From Pontibacter oryzae (GTDB lineage Bacteria; Bacteroidota; Bacteroidia; Cytophagales; Hymenobacteraceae), in contig NZ_QWGE01000002.1 in NCBI RefSeq assembly GCF_003576375.1, positions 496,001 through 560,000 of the forward strand: a stretch of DNA of 64,000 bases, given 5' to 3'. The first letter of the stretch is position 1. Each line of letters begins with the position of its first letter. The notes beneath the pieces are model-generated. The model was given only the letters and a program-made list of their open reading frames with translations. It had not been told where the DNA came from and searched no databases. A program made the translations under genes and the position numbers. This document shows positions 52,293-61,692 of this stretch, in pieces.

Positions 52293-55142
52293 ATGGTAAA
52301 TAAAACCGTCCTGAGCATGATACTTACCGCAAGTGTGGTAGGTGTTGCAGAAGCTCAGACAAAACTCGTGGAGCAGGTAACCAGAAAAGGAGATGAACTG
52401 GTTATTCCTTACACCAAGTATAAACTTGCCAATGGTCTTACACTGATCGTTCACGAAGACCACTCTGACCCTGTAGTACACGTAGACGTGACCTACCATG
52501 TGGGTTCTGCCCGAGAAGAAGTTGGCAAATCAGGTTTTGCGCACTTTTTTGAGCACATGATGTTCCAGGGATCAGATAACGTTGCCGATGAGGAGCATTT
52601 TAAGATTGTGTCGGAATCCGGCGGGACGCTGAACGGCACCACCAACCGCGACCGCACCAACTACTACGAGACCGTGCCAAGCAACCAGCTCGAGACAGCC
52701 CTATGGCTGGAAGCCGACCGCATGGGTTTCCTGCTGGATGCCGTAACGCAGCCTAAGTTTGAAGTGCAGCGCGAAACCGTTAAAAACGAGCGCGGCCAGA
52801 ACTACGATAACCGCCCATACGGCCTAGTGTATGAAATGACCTCTAAGAACCTGTATCCTTACGGGCACCCATACTCCTGGACGACTATCGGCTATATAGA
52901 GGATCTGAACAGAGTAAACGTAAACGACTTAAAGAATTTTTTCCTGCGCTGGTATGGGCCAAACAATGCCACTCTAACGGTGGGCGGCGACGTGAAGCCA
53001 GCAGATGTTGTAAAGCTTGCTGAGAAATACTTCGGATCTATTCCGGCGGGACCTGCGGTGGAGAACATGAAACCTGCACCAGCCAAGCTCTCCGAAGACC
53101 GCTATGTTAGCTACGAGGATAACGTGCGTTTCCCGATGCTGCGCATGACCTTCCCTACCCCAGAAGCCGGGCATAAAGACGAGCCTGCACTGGACGTGCT
53201 CGCCGAGGTGTTAGGCCAAGGCAAAACGTCTATCTTCTATAAAAACTTCGTGAAGGAGCAGAAAGCCATGCAGGCGTCTGTTTATAATTCAACCTCCGAG
53301 CTTGCCGGTGAGTTTGGCATTTCGGTAGTCGCTTACCCAAACATGAAACTTTCTGAAACAGAAGCATTGGCGCGCCAGTCAATTGCTGAGTTTGAGAAGC
53401 GTGGCGTAACCGATGAAGATCTGCAGCGCTTTAAGGCACAGGCCGAATCAAGCCTGATTAACCGCATGGCCAGCGTGAGCGGCAAAGTATCGCAGTTGGC
53501 ATACTATGAGACCTTCCGCAATAACCCGAATTATATTCAGGAAGAAATCAAGCGTATTCAGTCGGTAACCAAAGAAGACGTGCAGCGGGTTTATAACCAG
53601 TATATCAAAGGAAAAAACGCTGTTATACTTAGTGTGGTACCAAAAGGCAAAACAGAGTTACTTGCCAAAGCTGATGATTACACTATTTCTAAAGATGGCT
53701 TTAAACCGGCTGCGGATGAGTACAGCGGCCTGAAATATACAAAAGCCGTTGATACCTTTAACCGTTCTCAAAGACCTTCATCGGGCGCAAACCCAGTGGT
53801 TGCTGTTCCTAACTATTATACTTCAAACTTTAAGAATGGCCTGAAGCTGATCGGCACTAAATCTGATGAGATTCCGACAGTAACCATGCAGCTTAGCATA
53901 AAAGGCGGACACCGCTTGGAAAGCAATAACCCCGGCAAAGCAGGTGTTGCCAACCTTACGGCTGATATGCTGAACGAGGACACACAGAACTATACTTCAG
54001 AGCAGTTCAGCAACGAGCTGGACAAGCTAGGCAGTTCTATTCGCATCGGGTCCGGCACTGACGAAACTTACGTTATAGTGCAGTCGCTGAAGAAAAACCT
54101 CGACAAAACCCTTGCCTTGGTTGAGGAGCGTTTGTTCCGCCCTAAGTTTACGCAAGAGGATTTTGATCGCTTGAAAAAGCAGCAGCTTGAAGCCATCGCA
54201 AATCAGGCTACACAGCCAACTGCCATTGCCAACAACGTGTATAATAAGCTTCTCTATGGCGAAGGTAACATCATGGCAATCCCTACTTCAGGTACCTCCG
54301 AAACTGTGGAGAATATTACGCTTGCCGATGTGAAAAACTTCTATAACAACTACTACTCTCCTTCTGTCACAGAAATGGTAGTTGTAGGTGATATTTCGGA
54401 AAAAGAGCTAATGGGCAAACTTAACTTCCTTAAAAACTGGAAGAAAAAGGATGTAAAACTGCCTGTTGCCGCTAAAACTCCTTCCATCGATAAAACACGA
54501 ATTTACTTTGTAGATAAGCCTGATGCCGCGCAATCTGAGATCAGAATCGGTTACATGGCTATGCCTTTCGATGCCACCGGCGAGTATTACAAAGCCGGAC
54601 TGATGAACTATGCACTGGGTGGAGCGTTTAACAGCCGCATTAACCTGAATCTGCGCGAGGACAAAGGCTATACTTACGGTGCCCGCTCATACTTTAGCGG
54701 TGGTCAGTTTGCTGGGCCATTCACGGCGTCTGCCGGCGTGCGTGCCGATGCTTCCGCAGAATCGGTTACAGAGTTTATGAAAGAGCTTACCAACTTCCAT
54801 AAAAGCGGAATATCTGAGGATGAGGTTAAGTTCATGAAGAGCTCCATTGGCCAGGCTGATGCGCGCAAGTATGAAACGCCGTATCAGAAAGCCGGTTTCC
54901 TGGGCCGCATCCTGGAGTATAATCTGAGCAAGGATTACGTGAAGAAGCAAACAGATATCCTCAACAACATCACTAAAAAGGATATCGATGCACTTGCCGC
55001 GAAAAACCTGCCGGTGAATAACATGCACATTGTGGTAGTGGGTGACAAAAAAACCGTACTCCCAAAATTGGAGGCTCTCGCCTACGATGTAGTTGAGCTT
55101 GACACAGATGGCAACCCGATTGGGAGCTCGTCCGTAAAGTAA
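52293..55142 (+). CDS. M16 family zinc peptidase with two M16 units
   Basis: 949 residues with a signal peptide (MILTASVVGVAEAQ). The first unit has the inverted zinc motif HFFEH (84-88) and a downstream Glu in ETVKNERGQN. The second half (about 500-930) is a second M16 fold without HxxEH, the usual inactive partner. It is periplasmic or outer-membrane linked and degrades peptides. Closed by a terminator at 55163-55190. Confidence 0.94.
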   Translation: MVNKTVLSMILTASVVGVAEAQTKLVEQVTRKGDELVIPYTKYKLANGLTLIVHEDHSDPVVHVDVTYHVGSAREEVGKSGFAHFFEHMMFQGSDNVADEEHFKIVSESGGTLNGTTNRDRTNYYETVPSNQLETALWLEADRMGFLLDAVTQPKFEVQRETVKNERGQNYDNRPYGLVYEMTSKNLYPYGHPYSWTTIGYIEDLNRVNVNDLKNFFLRWYGPNNATLTVGGDVKPADVVKLAEKYFGSIPAGPAVENMKPAPAKLSEDRYVSYEDNVRFPMLRMTFPTPEAGHKDEPALDVLAEVLGQGKTSIFYKNFVKEQKAMQASVYNSTSELAGEFGISVVAYPNMKLSETEALARQSIAEFEKRGVTDEDLQRFKAQAESSLINRMASVSGKVSQLAYYETFRNNPNYIQEEIKRIQSVTKEDVQRVYNQYIKGKNAVILSVVPKGKTELLAKADDYTISKDGFKPAADEYSGLKYTKAVDTFNRSQRPSSGANPVVAVPNYYTSNFKNGLKLIGTKSDEIPTVTMQLSIKGGHRLESNNPGKAGVANLTADMLNEDTQNYTSEQFSNELDKLGSSIRIGSGTDETYVIVQSLKKNLDKTLALVEERLFRPKFTQEDFDRLKKQQLEAIANQATQPTAIANNVYNKLLYGEGNIMAIPTSGTSETVENITLADVKNFYNNYYSPSVTEMVVVGDISEKELMGKLNFLKNWKKKDVKLPVAAKTPSIDKTRIYFVDKPDAAQSEIRIGYMAMPFDATGEYYKAGLMNYALGGAFNSRINLNLREDKGYTYGARSYFSGGQFAGPFTASAGVRADASAESVTEFMKELTNFHKSGISEDEVKFMKSSIGQADARKYETPYQKAGFLGRILEYNLSKDYVKKQTDILNNITKKDIDALAAKNLPVNNMHIVVVGDKKTVLPKLEALAYDVVELDTDGNPIGSSSVK

Positions 55143-55162
55143 GCAGCATACTATACAAAAGT

Positions 55163-55190
55163 AAAAGCCTCCGCAAAGCCGGGGGCTTTT
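55163..55190 (+). terminator. Hairpin terminator after the M16 gene
   Basis: AAAAGCCTCC (55163-55172) pairs with GGGGGCTTTT (55181-55190), one G-U, followed by TTTATTTT. Confidence 0.82.
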
Positions 55191-55349
55191 TTATTTTGCA
55201 CGCTTTTTGGCATATCTTCGTCCGCAACCTTGGCTATGGCCATTTACGTAAATCATGTTGCCGTTGTAAATATAGCTTTACGCAATTATTTGACCTGGCA
55301 AGTATAAAAGTATGGCGCAGCAGCGTTGCACTAAAACCAACTAGCACTT

Positions 55350-56186
55350 ATGATGAAGAAAACCCTTTTTGCCCCATTATGGCTATTAGCCTTGGCATGC
55401 ACCCTTACGCTTACGAGCTGCGACAGCAACGACGGCGTTATTTTTTCGATACAGGATGATATTAACCTAGGTAACCAGGTAGCTCACGAGGTAGACTCTA
55501 CGTACAAAGCACAAGGCAAGCTCCTTGACCGCAGCAGCAGTAACGCGAATACCCAAAAGGCCTACCAAAACCTCGACCGTATCGTAAACCGTATTCTAAA
55601 CTCAGGGCAGGTAAAGTATAAGCAGGAATTTCCGTGGAAAGTAACCATCATTAAAGAGGATAACACCCTAAATGCCTTTGCTACACCTGGCGGGCATATT
55701 TACGTGTTTACCGGACTGGTTAAATTCCTTCAGGACGAGGACCATTTTGCAGGCGTGCTTGCGCACGAAATTGCTCACGCCGATAAGCGCCACAGTGTAA
55801 AGCAGCTTCAGCGCGATTACGGTATAGCGTTGCTCCTTTCGGTAGCTCTGGGTAATAATGCAGGTACCTTACGCCAGATTGCAGCCCAGCTGACCGGTAC
55901 GCTGGCCGGCCTTAAATTTAGCCGCGACGCAGAATCTGAGGCAGACGAAACATCAGTGGCATACCTTGGCGGTACAAGCTACTACGCCTGCGATGGCGCT
56001 GCTGGTTTCTTCGTAAAGATGGAGCAGGAGTCGCAGCAGGGAGCTACCCCTGAGTTCCTGAGCACGCACCCAAGCCCTGAGAACCGTATTCAGGATATAC
56101 AGCAAGAGGCAAAAGACCGGGGATGCAGCACATCGTCTGCACCGGATTCAGACTTTCAGCAGCTAAAAAGCGCACTGAATCTATAA
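55350..56186 (+). CDS. M48 family metalloprotease, lipoprotein
   Basis: 278 residues. The signal peptide ends in LTSC (Cys about 24), a lipoprotein box. HEIAHADKRH (HExxH) and the downstream EAEADETSVAYL (Glu third ligand) identify the M48/BepA-like family. Likely in the periplasm, perhaps in outer-membrane quality control. Terminator at 56192-56220 follows. Confidence 0.93.
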   Translation: MMKKTLFAPLWLLALACTLTLTSCDSNDGVIFSIQDDINLGNQVAHEVDSTYKAQGKLLDRSSSNANTQKAYQNLDRIVNRILNSGQVKYKQEFPWKVTIIKEDNTLNAFATPGGHIYVFTGLVKFLQDEDHFAGVLAHEIAHADKRHSVKQLQRDYGIALLLSVALGNNAGTLRQIAAQLTGTLAGLKFSRDAESEADETSVAYLGGTSYYACDGAAGFFVKMEQESQQGATPEFLSTHPSPENRIQDIQQEAKDRGCSTSSAPDSDFQQLKSALNL

Positions 56187-56191
56187 CTTTA

Positions 56192-56220
56192 AAATGCCTG
56201 CCCTGAACCAGCAGGCATTT
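56192..56220 (+). terminator. Hairpin terminator after the M48 gene
   Basis: AAATGCCTGC (56192-56201) and GCAGGCATTT (56211-56220) are perfect complements, followed by a T run. Confidence 0.85.
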
Positions 56221-56240
56221 TTTTTTATAAGCTCTTAACT

Positions 56241-57383
56241 ATGAAAAACCTAAAGGACAAAGCATCTAAATTTATACTTAAGGGAGAAGAAAAACTCGAT
56301 CTTCTTACGTTTCAGCTTAAAAATAAACTAAAGCTGAACACTCCCCTGCAAATCGTTACTTACAGAAGCTACGGCACCCCAGAGCGCCTCTATGTAAAAG
56401 GCCGCGTGCTGGTAGACAAAGGTATCCGGCAGTCGGAGGAAAACGATACCACCTGGGAAAACCTAATGAATATGTACCGCCGCTTCGAAAGCGATGAAAT
56501 ACCGAACGCGCGGGTGCAGCTAAGTTTGCAAGGCCAGCAACACGAGATAACGACGGATGCAGAAGGCTATTTTGTGCTAAACCTACAGCCTGAATCGCCC
56601 TTAGAGTTAGATGATATCTGGCACCCCATCAACATAGAGCTTATTGAAGCGCCTGTGCATGATTTTAAATCGGGCATTACTGAAACGGCTCATGTGTTGG
56701 TGCCGCCACCGGATGCAGAGTATGGCATCATTTCAGACATCGATGATACCATTGTAAGAACCGGAGCCACCAGTTTATTGCAAACTGGCAGAAACGTGCT
56801 CCTAAATAATGCCCATAGCCGCATCCCCTTTCATGGTGTGGCGCAGTTTTACCGCTCTCTGCAGCTGGGCCGAAACGGCAAGCGCAACAACCCGTTCTTC
56901 TATGTTAGCAGCAGCCCCTGGAACAACTATGACCTGCTCTACCATTTTCTGGAACTGAACGAAATTCCACAAGGCCCACTCCTTCTCCGCGACTTTGGCA
57001 TTGATGAGAATAAATTCTTAAAATCGGACCATATGAGCCATAAGTACAAGGAGATCGAGAACATACTTATCACTTATCCGCACCTCAACTTTATACTTAT
57101 CGGCGACAGTGGGCAGGCAGATGCAACCATTTACAGCGAAGTTGTAAAGAACCATCCTGGCCGAATCATGGCGATCTACATTAGGGACGTAAATGTAGAA
57201 AATCGCTCTAAAGCAGTTACTTTGCTTGCCGATACACTCAAAAAAGAGGGTGAGGTAGAGATGGTTCTCGTAAAAGATACCGCCGCCGCCGCCGCACATG
57301 CCGCTGAGTGTGGCTTTATATTTACCGAAGAGGTGGAGGAAGTTGAGAAAGAAGCTGAATTGGATAAAAAAGGAGATGCCTAA
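56241..57383 (+). CDS. App1-type (DUF2183) phosphatidate phosphatase domain protein
   Basis: 380 residues. An N-terminal beta-rich domain (about 30-160) precedes the App1 domain. The HAD-like signature DIDDTIVRTGATS (about 166-178), the FFYVSSSPWNNYD stretch, and IGDSGQADATIY near the C-terminus match the yeast App1 family. A phosphatidate or related phosphatase is likely; the true substrate is unknown. Confidence 0.88.
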   Translation: MKNLKDKASKFILKGEEKLDLLTFQLKNKLKLNTPLQIVTYRSYGTPERLYVKGRVLVDKGIRQSEENDTTWENLMNMYRRFESDEIPNARVQLSLQGQQHEITTDAEGYFVLNLQPESPLELDDIWHPINIELIEAPVHDFKSGITETAHVLVPPPDAEYGIISDIDDTIVRTGATSLLQTGRNVLLNNAHSRIPFHGVAQFYRSLQLGRNGKRNNPFFYVSSSPWNNYDLLYHFLELNEIPQGPLLLRDFGIDENKFLKSDHMSHKYKEIENILITYPHLNFILIGDSGQADATIYSEVVKNHPGRIMAIYIRDVNVENRSKAVTLLADTLKKEGEVEMVLVKDTAAAAAHAAECGFIFTEEVEEVEKEAELDKKGDA

Positions 57384-57408
57384 CTGAGGCACTTACTAGA
57401 ACAAAAAC

Positions 57409-57428
57409 AGCAGGTATAACAACCTGCT
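57409..57428 (+). terminator. Hairpin terminator after the App1 gene
   Basis: AGCAGGT (57409-57415) and ACCTGCT (57422-57428) pair around 6 nt and precede ATTTTTAT. Confidence 0.75.
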
Positions 57429-57503
57429 ATTTTTATGGCTCTGCCAGTAAAAGTAGCTTAAGTATACTTTCTCTCGTATCAGCCTATAAACTGAGAATGC
57501 AAC

Positions 57504-59153
57504 ATGACAGAAGAGCTTTGGTACAAAAACGCAATCATCTATAGCCTGGACCTGGAAACATTTATGGATGTAAACGGTGATGGAGTAGGTGATTTTGAAG
57601 GCTTGGCACGCCGCCTGGATTACCTCCATGCCATGGGCATCGACACGGTTTGGCTTGCGCCATTCCAGCCTACACCCAATAAAGACAATGGCTATGACAT
57701 TAAAGACTATTACGGTGTAGATCCAAGGCATGGCTCTAGCGGCAATTTCGTAGAGTTCATGCACCAGGCCAACAAACGCGGCATCAAGGTAATCATCGAC
57801 TTGGTCGTAAATCACACATCTGATCAACACCCCTGGTTTAAAGAAGCCCGCAGCCACGAGGATTCGAAATACCGGGATTGGTACATCTGGTCTAAAGAGC
57901 GCCCCTCCGACTGGAATGAGGGCATGGTTTTTCCGGGCGTTCAGGAAGAAACCTGGACTTACGATGAGAAAGCAAAATCATACTATTTTCATCGGTTCTA
58001 CAGTTTTCAGCCTGATCTAAATATTGAAAACCCGGCAGTGCGCGAGGAGATTTGCCGGATTATGGGCTTCTGGCTAGAGCTTGGCGTGGCAGGATTTAGG
58101 GTAGATGCGGTTCCATTTATACTTGAGACAACCGCTCCCGGCAAAGCCACCCCGGAAATGCGCTTCGAATACCTGCGCGAAATGCGCCGCTTTCTGCAGT
58201 GGCGCCGCGGCGACGCCATTTTGCTCGGAGAGGCCAATGTGCTTCCTGAAGACAGCAAAGCCTATTTTGGGCATGAAGGCAGCGGCATTCAGTTAATGTT
58301 TAACTTCTATGTGAACCAGTACATGTTTTATGCGCTGGCCACCGGAGATATAGGCCCGTTACAGGAGGCGCTGGAGGAAACCCGCGTGGAATTCCCTATT
58401 TCGCAGTGGGCTCACTTCCTGCGCAATCACGACGAGTTGGATCTGGGCCGGCTCACGGAAGAGCAACGGCAAAAGGTATTCGCCAGGTTTGGCCCCGAAG
58501 AGCACATGCAACTGTACGAACGCGGCATCCGCCGCCGCCTGCTGCCCATGCTTGGCAACAGACCGCAAACCGAAATGGCCTATAGCTTGATGTTCTCATT
58601 GCCGGGTACGCCCGTTATCCGTTACGGGGATGAAATAGGAATGGGCGATGACCTAAGCCTAGAAGAACGCAAAGCCGTCCGGACACCCATGCAATGGTCT
58701 GACGACAAACAGGCAGGTTTTTCTACTGCTGACAAACTGGTGCACCCGGTTATTGACAAAGGGCCTTATGCCTACCGCCACATAAATGTCGAAAACCAGC
58801 GCCGGGAACCGGATTCCCTACTAAATTGGATGACGACACTCATTCGGCTTCGCCAGGAATGCACTGAAATAGGTTGGGGAGACTGGCAGCTAATAGACAC
58901 CGACGATGCCAATGTACTGGGCATGCATTACAGCTGGCAAGGTAGCTCCTTGCTTATCTTCCATAATTTTGATGAAAAAGCGCACGAAATTGTTATCAAC
59001 CTAAAAAGTGAGAAAGAAACCAAACTGATTGACCTGATGGTAAAGTATACCAGCGAAGCCGATGCAAAAGGTCGGCACCACATTACCTTGGATGCCTATG
59101 GCTACCGCTGGTTCAGGGCAGGTGACCTTAGCCACCTCATGAAAAAAGGTTAA
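57504..59153 (+). CDS. GH13 alpha-amylase family protein, trehalose-synthase-like
   Basis: 549 residues, TIM barrel first. Standard GH13 regions: DLVVNHTSDQHPWF (region I), GFRVDAVPF with the nucleophile Asp (region II), LLGEAN with the acid Glu (region III) and LRNHDELDL (region IV). The LDLETFMDVNGDGVGDFEGL opening (split: LETFMDVNGDG, then VGDFEG) and overall order resemble trehalose synthase, which converts maltose to trehalose. An amylase-like or alpha-glucosidase role is possible. Followed 21 bp later by the GreA/B-like gene. Confidence 0.85.
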   Translation: MTEELWYKNAIIYSLDLETFMDVNGDGVGDFEGLARRLDYLHAMGIDTVWLAPFQPTPNKDNGYDIKDYYGVDPRHGSSGNFVEFMHQANKRGIKVIIDLVVNHTSDQHPWFKEARSHEDSKYRDWYIWSKERPSDWNEGMVFPGVQEETWTYDEKAKSYYFHRFYSFQPDLNIENPAVREEICRIMGFWLELGVAGFRVDAVPFILETTAPGKATPEMRFEYLREMRRFLQWRRGDAILLGEANVLPEDSKAYFGHEGSGIQLMFNFYVNQYMFYALATGDIGPLQEALEETRVEFPISQWAHFLRNHDELDLGRLTEEQRQKVFARFGPEEHMQLYERGIRRRLLPMLGNRPQTEMAYSLMFSLPGTPVIRYGDEIGMGDDLSLEERKAVRTPMQWSDDKQAGFSTADKLVHPVIDKGPYAYRHINVENQRREPDSLLNWMTTLIRLRQECTEIGWGDWQLIDTDDANVLGMHYSWQGSSLLIFHNFDEKAHEIVINLKSEKETKLIDLMVKYTSEADAKGRHHITLDAYGYRWFRAGDLSHLMKKG

Positions 59154-59173
59154 GCCTGACTAACCAAAACGAT

Positions 59174-59689
59174 ATGAGTAGAGCTTTTGTAAAAGAAGAT
59201 GATGCCGGCGAACCACCTTTAATACCTTCTCGGCCTGCATTGCCGCCCGGAACGGCAAATTACGTGACACCAGAAGGGCTACGGAGGTTAAAGCAGGAGC
59301 TTGATGAGCTGGAAAGGGAAAGGGCTGCTGTTGAAGCTAACCACGACGATGAAGCCAATAGAACACGGCAACTGACTATACTTAATGGCCGCCTAGCTGC
59401 TCTGTATGAACGAATCTCGAGTGCAAAAATAGTTGAATTGCAGAACCAACCCGCGGATGAAGTACGCTTTGGGTCTACAGTTACGCTTCGTACGCTGGAA
59501 GGAGGTAAGGTTGGGGCTTTACGAACATTCCAGTTAGTCGGCGTGGATGAAGCGTCTATTGCCGATAGAAAGATTGCCTTTATCGCCCCTATCGCAAAAG
59601 CCATTACCGGTGCCCGGCAAGGGCAGCAGGTTAGTGTGCAATTGGGCCGAAACCGGGAGGTTGTTGAAGTTATAAGTATAAAGTACTAG
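59174..59689 (+). CDS. GreA/GreB family transcription elongation factor
   Basis: 171 residues. A proline-rich N-terminal tail (about 1-30) is followed by a coiled-coil domain (about 34-90) and the FKBP-like C-terminal domain (FGSTVTLRTLEGG onwards). The tip that in GreA/GreB carries the GDxxEN acidic pair reads NHDDEANRT here, so acidic residues remain but in a changed context. It likely binds RNA polymerase near the secondary channel. Convergent with the NTF2-like gene by 4 bp. Confidence 0.85.
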   Translation: MSRAFVKEDDAGEPPLIPSRPALPPGTANYVTPEGLRRLKQELDELERERAAVEANHDDEANRTRQLTILNGRLAALYERISSAKIVELQNQPADEVRFGSTVTLRTLEGGKVGALRTFQLVGVDEASIADRKIAFIAPIAKAITGARQGQQVSVQLGRNREVVEVISIKY

Positions 59690-60135
59690 CTGGAGTGGTC
59701 GGCTATTATTCTCCAGCCCTCCTCAAATTTTTGGAAGATAACTGAAAAGTGGCCCTGCAAATCTCCTTTTGCTGCCTCACGCTTTAAATGCCACTTGCCC
59801 ACCACTAACATTGTTTCCGGCGATAATTCTTTCACCTCCTTGAGCTCAAAATCGAGTTTGCCCATAGTCGCAGGGTCGGGGTAGCTGCTTTTGTAATTAT
59901 CTAGCGTTTGCTGCCAACCATAGGTCAACCCTCTCGACCCGATAAACAACAGAGAGTCTGATTTCCAGTAACCCTGCATATAGCACTCTAAGTCCCCTTT
60001 GCTCCAGCAAACAGCCTGCTCAGCCAAAACCTGCTTTACAGCAGCGGCTTCGGAGTTTGTTTGTCGATTCGGGAATTGGGTGGCACAGGCCGTACAGAAG
60101 GCCAGCAAAAGTATAAAGTAGAAATTAGTTCTCAT
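59686..60135 (-). CDS. NTF2-like (DUF4440) lipoprotein
   Basis: 149 residues. Signal sequence ending in FCTAC, a lipoprotein box. The mature part has an NTF2/SnoaL-like fold (EAAAVKQVLAEQAVCWSKGD, LECYMQGYWKSDSLLF; GKWHLKRE). Found widely as a small envelope protein of unknown use. Its start overlaps the end of mtgA by 11 bp, so the two are co-transcribed. Confidence 0.85.
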   Translation of the reverse strand: MRTNFYFILLLAFCTACATQFPNRQTNSEAAAVKQVLAEQAVCWSKGDLECYMQGYWKSDSLLFIGSRGLTYGWQQTLDNYKSSYPDPATMGKLDFELKEVKELSPETMLVVGKWHLKREAAKGDLQGHFSVIFQKFEEGWRIIADHSS

Positions 60136-60859
60136 CCTCTTCTGGTAATATTTCCTGAATATACGTGGTTCCTCCCAATCTGCTCATGGCTCGTGCAATG
60201 CGGGCACGGCGCGTGCGCACATACCCTGATGGCCTCTTGGCAGAAAACCTGATCGGGTTGGGCAGTACGGCGGCAAGCAGGGCAGCTTGTTGCCTGCCAA
60301 GGTCCTTGGCAGGTTTATTAAAGTACGTTTGCGAAGCAGCCTCTACCCCGAAAACGCCATCACCCATTTCGGCTATATTCAGGTATACCTCCATGATGCG
60401 TTCTTTACCCCAGAGCAATTCAATCAGCATCGTGAAATAAGCTTCAACCGCCTTTCGTACGTAGCTGCGCCCGTGCCACAGAAACACGTTTTTGGCTACT
60501 TGTTGGCTTATAGTGCTTCCTCCCCTGATTTTTTCCCCTTTTTGGTTTCGTTTGAAAGCATCCCAGATCGCATCAAAATCAAATCCGTGATGGAGTAAAA
60601 ACAATTGATCTTCTGAAGCGACGACTGCAAGCGGCAACTGTGGCGACATATCCTTTAATGATACAAAAGTATACTTTATCTCTGGTTCAGGCTTGCCAGC
60701 GGCACCTGCCTCGGCGCGGCGCTGAATCATGTGCAATGTAGCTGGCGGAGAAACCCATCGATATAATAAAACCCAAACCACACTCAGCAGAAAAAGGCTA
60801 AGCACCAGTTTTACGAATAGCAGCCTTATTTGCTTCAGCCCCAATCGTTTTTTAGCCAT
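60125..60859 (-). CDS. mtgA: Monofunctional biosynthetic peptidoglycan transglycosylase
   Basis: 244 residues from the ATG at 60859; a TTG 22 codons earlier is less likely. One N-terminal membrane span (about 10-30), then the GT51 domain with ASEDQLFLLHHGFD (catalytic Glu) and GGSTISQQVAKN. Polymerises lipid II glycans in the periplasm. First of a two-gene unit with the NTF2-like lipoprotein. Confidence 0.94.
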   Translation of the reverse strand: MAKKRLGLKQIRLLFVKLVLSLFLLSVVWVLLYRWVSPPATLHMIQRRAEAGAAGKPEPEIKYTFVSLKDMSPQLPLAVVASEDQLFLLHHGFDFDAIWDAFKRNQKGEKIRGGSTISQQVAKNVFLWHGRSYVRKAVEAYFTMLIELLWGKERIMEVYLNIAEMGDGVFGVEAASQTYFNKPAKDLGRQQAALLAAVLPNPIRFSAKRPSGYVRTRRARIARAMSRLGGTTYIQEILPEEDEN

Positions 60860-61025
60860 ATATATTATTGGTTTAAGGGCGCAAAGGTAAGCAGTTTGCA
60901 CCATTTTTCTATGTTTGGGAGGCAAATGCTGTCAACTGAATTAGCACTGTAAGCGTAGTCTGAACATAGATGCGCTTGTCATTATTTTAGATGCGCTACA
61001 GTTTCACCCTCTGCCCTTGCCAGCC

Positions 61026-61670
61026 ATGAACGCTAGAACTAAATACCTGCCCCTGTTTCCGCTCAGCATCGTAGTATTTCCGGGCGAAAAGCTTAACCTA
61101 CACATTTTTGAGCCACGGTACCAGCAACTTGTCATGGACTGCATAAACGAAGAGAAAACGTTTGGCATCCCAACTTTTTTGGAGAATAATGTAGGGATGT
61201 ACGGCACCGAAATAGAATTGCTCGAAGTGGAGAAGAAGTATGATAACGGGGAAATGGATATCAGAACGCGCGGCTTAGAGATTTTTAAGATCAATCAGTT
61301 CGATAAAATGGCTCCGGGCAGGTTGTATGCGGGCGGTGAGGTAGAGTATGTCGATAATAAGTATGACGAAGACATCATCACAAAACTTAAGATTAAGGAA
61401 TACCTAAAAAAGTTATACGATGAGCTTGGGATAACCAAGCTATACCTTGACCTGCCGGAAGATTTCAAAAGTTACGATATTGGCCACCAATTAGGCTTGA
61501 GCACTGATCAGGAGTATACTTTACTACAACTTTTTAGTGAGCAGGAACGGCAGGAAGCTATACTTCAGCACCTGCAGCAGGTACTCCCGGTTGTGCTTGA
61601 AACAGAACGGTTAAAGGAACGCGTACGGCTGAATGGCCATTTCAAGAATCTTACACCGCCAAACTTTTAG
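61026..61670 (+). CDS. Lon N-terminal domain (substrate-binding) protein
   Basis: 214 residues from the ATG at 61026; a TTG three codons earlier is the alternative. LPLFPLSIVVFPGEKLNLHIFEPRY (given as LFPLSIVVFPGE and LHIFEPRY, about 8-32) is the hallmark of LON_substr_bdg proteins without the ATPase or protease. Function unknown; it probably binds a protein or ligand. It is followed 22 bp later by a membrane phosphoesterase gene. Confidence 0.87.
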   Translation: MNARTKYLPLFPLSIVVFPGEKLNLHIFEPRYQQLVMDCINEEKTFGIPTFLENNVGMYGTEIELLEVEKKYDNGEMDIRTRGLEIFKINQFDKMAPGRLYAGGEVEYVDNKYDEDIITKLKIKEYLKKLYDELGITKLYLDLPEDFKSYDIGHQLGLSTDQEYTLLQLFSEQERQEAILQHLQQVLPVVLETERLKERVRLNGHFKNLTPPNF

Positions 61671-61692
61671 AGCTGCTGCTGTTTATACTTAT

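Noticed and set aside
55196..55459. Plus-strand frame upstream of and overlapping the M48 gene
   Set aside because: It reads through the real M48 start in another frame and lacks any domain or signal; the M48 frame with its lipobox is clearly the gene.
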